Source of the DNA: Deltaproteobacteria bacterium
GTDB lineage: Bacteria; Desulfobacterota; DSM-4660; Desulfatiglandales; HGW-15
DNA length: 5,381 nucleotides
Direction of reading: 5' to 3'
Assembly (NCBI GenBank): GCA_030671095.1
Contig: DAOVAK010000233.1
Location: 1-5,381, forward strand
Shown here: piece after piece, positions 5,297-5,381 of the stretch
How the letters are laid out: every line of letters begins with the position of its first letter
Numbering within the stretch: position 1 is the stretch's first letter
Program-made: the position numbers and the translations under genes
Notes under the pieces: generated by a model
What the model was told of the DNA's origin: nothing
Databases searched by the model: none
What the model saw: only the letters and a program-made list of their open reading frames with translations

Positions 5297-5381
5297 GAAA
5301 AATTCCTCTGGAACGGAATCGGGGAGCGAGCTATTATTCCCCTGCAACACAATGAGCGAAAATTTCAAACTGTTATGAATA

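Noticed and set aside
5297..5381. Possible gene start at the right edge of the window
   Set aside because: The plus-strand ATG near 5351 hits a stop after eight codons, and the minus strand shows no continuing frame with known motifs. I see only short inverted bits such as TTCC/GGAA near 5303-5312.

Overview
The window looks like a chromosomal segment of an anaerobic Desulfobacterota (deltaproteobacterial) or similar Gram-negative bacterium. This is inference from a moderate GC content, a branched-chain amino acid type ABC operon, a small CQLG(L)F-type hypothetical protein and intergenic regions rich in small palindromic repeats. No rRNA, complete tRNA, CRISPR array, integrase or transposase gene is visible.

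Layout. Positions 1-2998 (minus strand) hold a tightly packed ABC importer operon of the hydrophobic amino acid uptake (HAAT/Liv) family, read livH (2998-2114), livM (2111-1098), livG (1092-328), livF (331 to beyond position 1, incomplete). Gaps and overlaps are -4 to +5 bases, so the genes are almost certainly cotranscribed. LivH and LivM form the membrane channel, and LivG and LivF are the two ATPases. The periplasmic binding protein that would define the substrate is absent from the usual place upstream of livH. It may lie beyond livF or elsewhere. A good sigma70-like promoter (TTGACA, 17 bp, TTATAT) lies about 310 bases upstream of livH on the same strand, giving a long leader.

Positions 2999-3602 are a gene-free divergent region. 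It contains a hairpin built from two opposed arrays of four 8-bp TGGAGTRR-like units (3099-3206), the livH promoter (3307-3335), and a compact palindromic element with 23-bp perfect terminal arms (about 3397-3510) resembling the REP/MITE-type sequences mobilised by Y1 (RAYT) transposases.

Positions 3603-4037 (plus strand) encode a 144-residue protein of unknown function. It is made of two copies of a 55-residue helix-turn-helix-like module, each with the pattern SCAAA...CQLGxF and exactly 31 residues between its two key cysteines. This is the most interesting item in the window. Positions 4038-4312 contain a second kind of palindromic repeat (CGTCATTGCGA type, two inverted half-units). Positions 5173-4313 (minus strand) encode a 10-helix EamA/DMT-superfamily permease convergent with the small gene. 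A 10-bp perfect palindromic stem lies about 100 bases upstream of it (5272-5296). The last 80 bases hold no recognisable gene.

The liv operon and the EamA permease are both transport functions but share no visible regulation. No undescribed multi-gene system is demonstrated here. The best novelty candidates are the duplicated CQLGxF protein and the cluster of three different palindromic repeat families around it.
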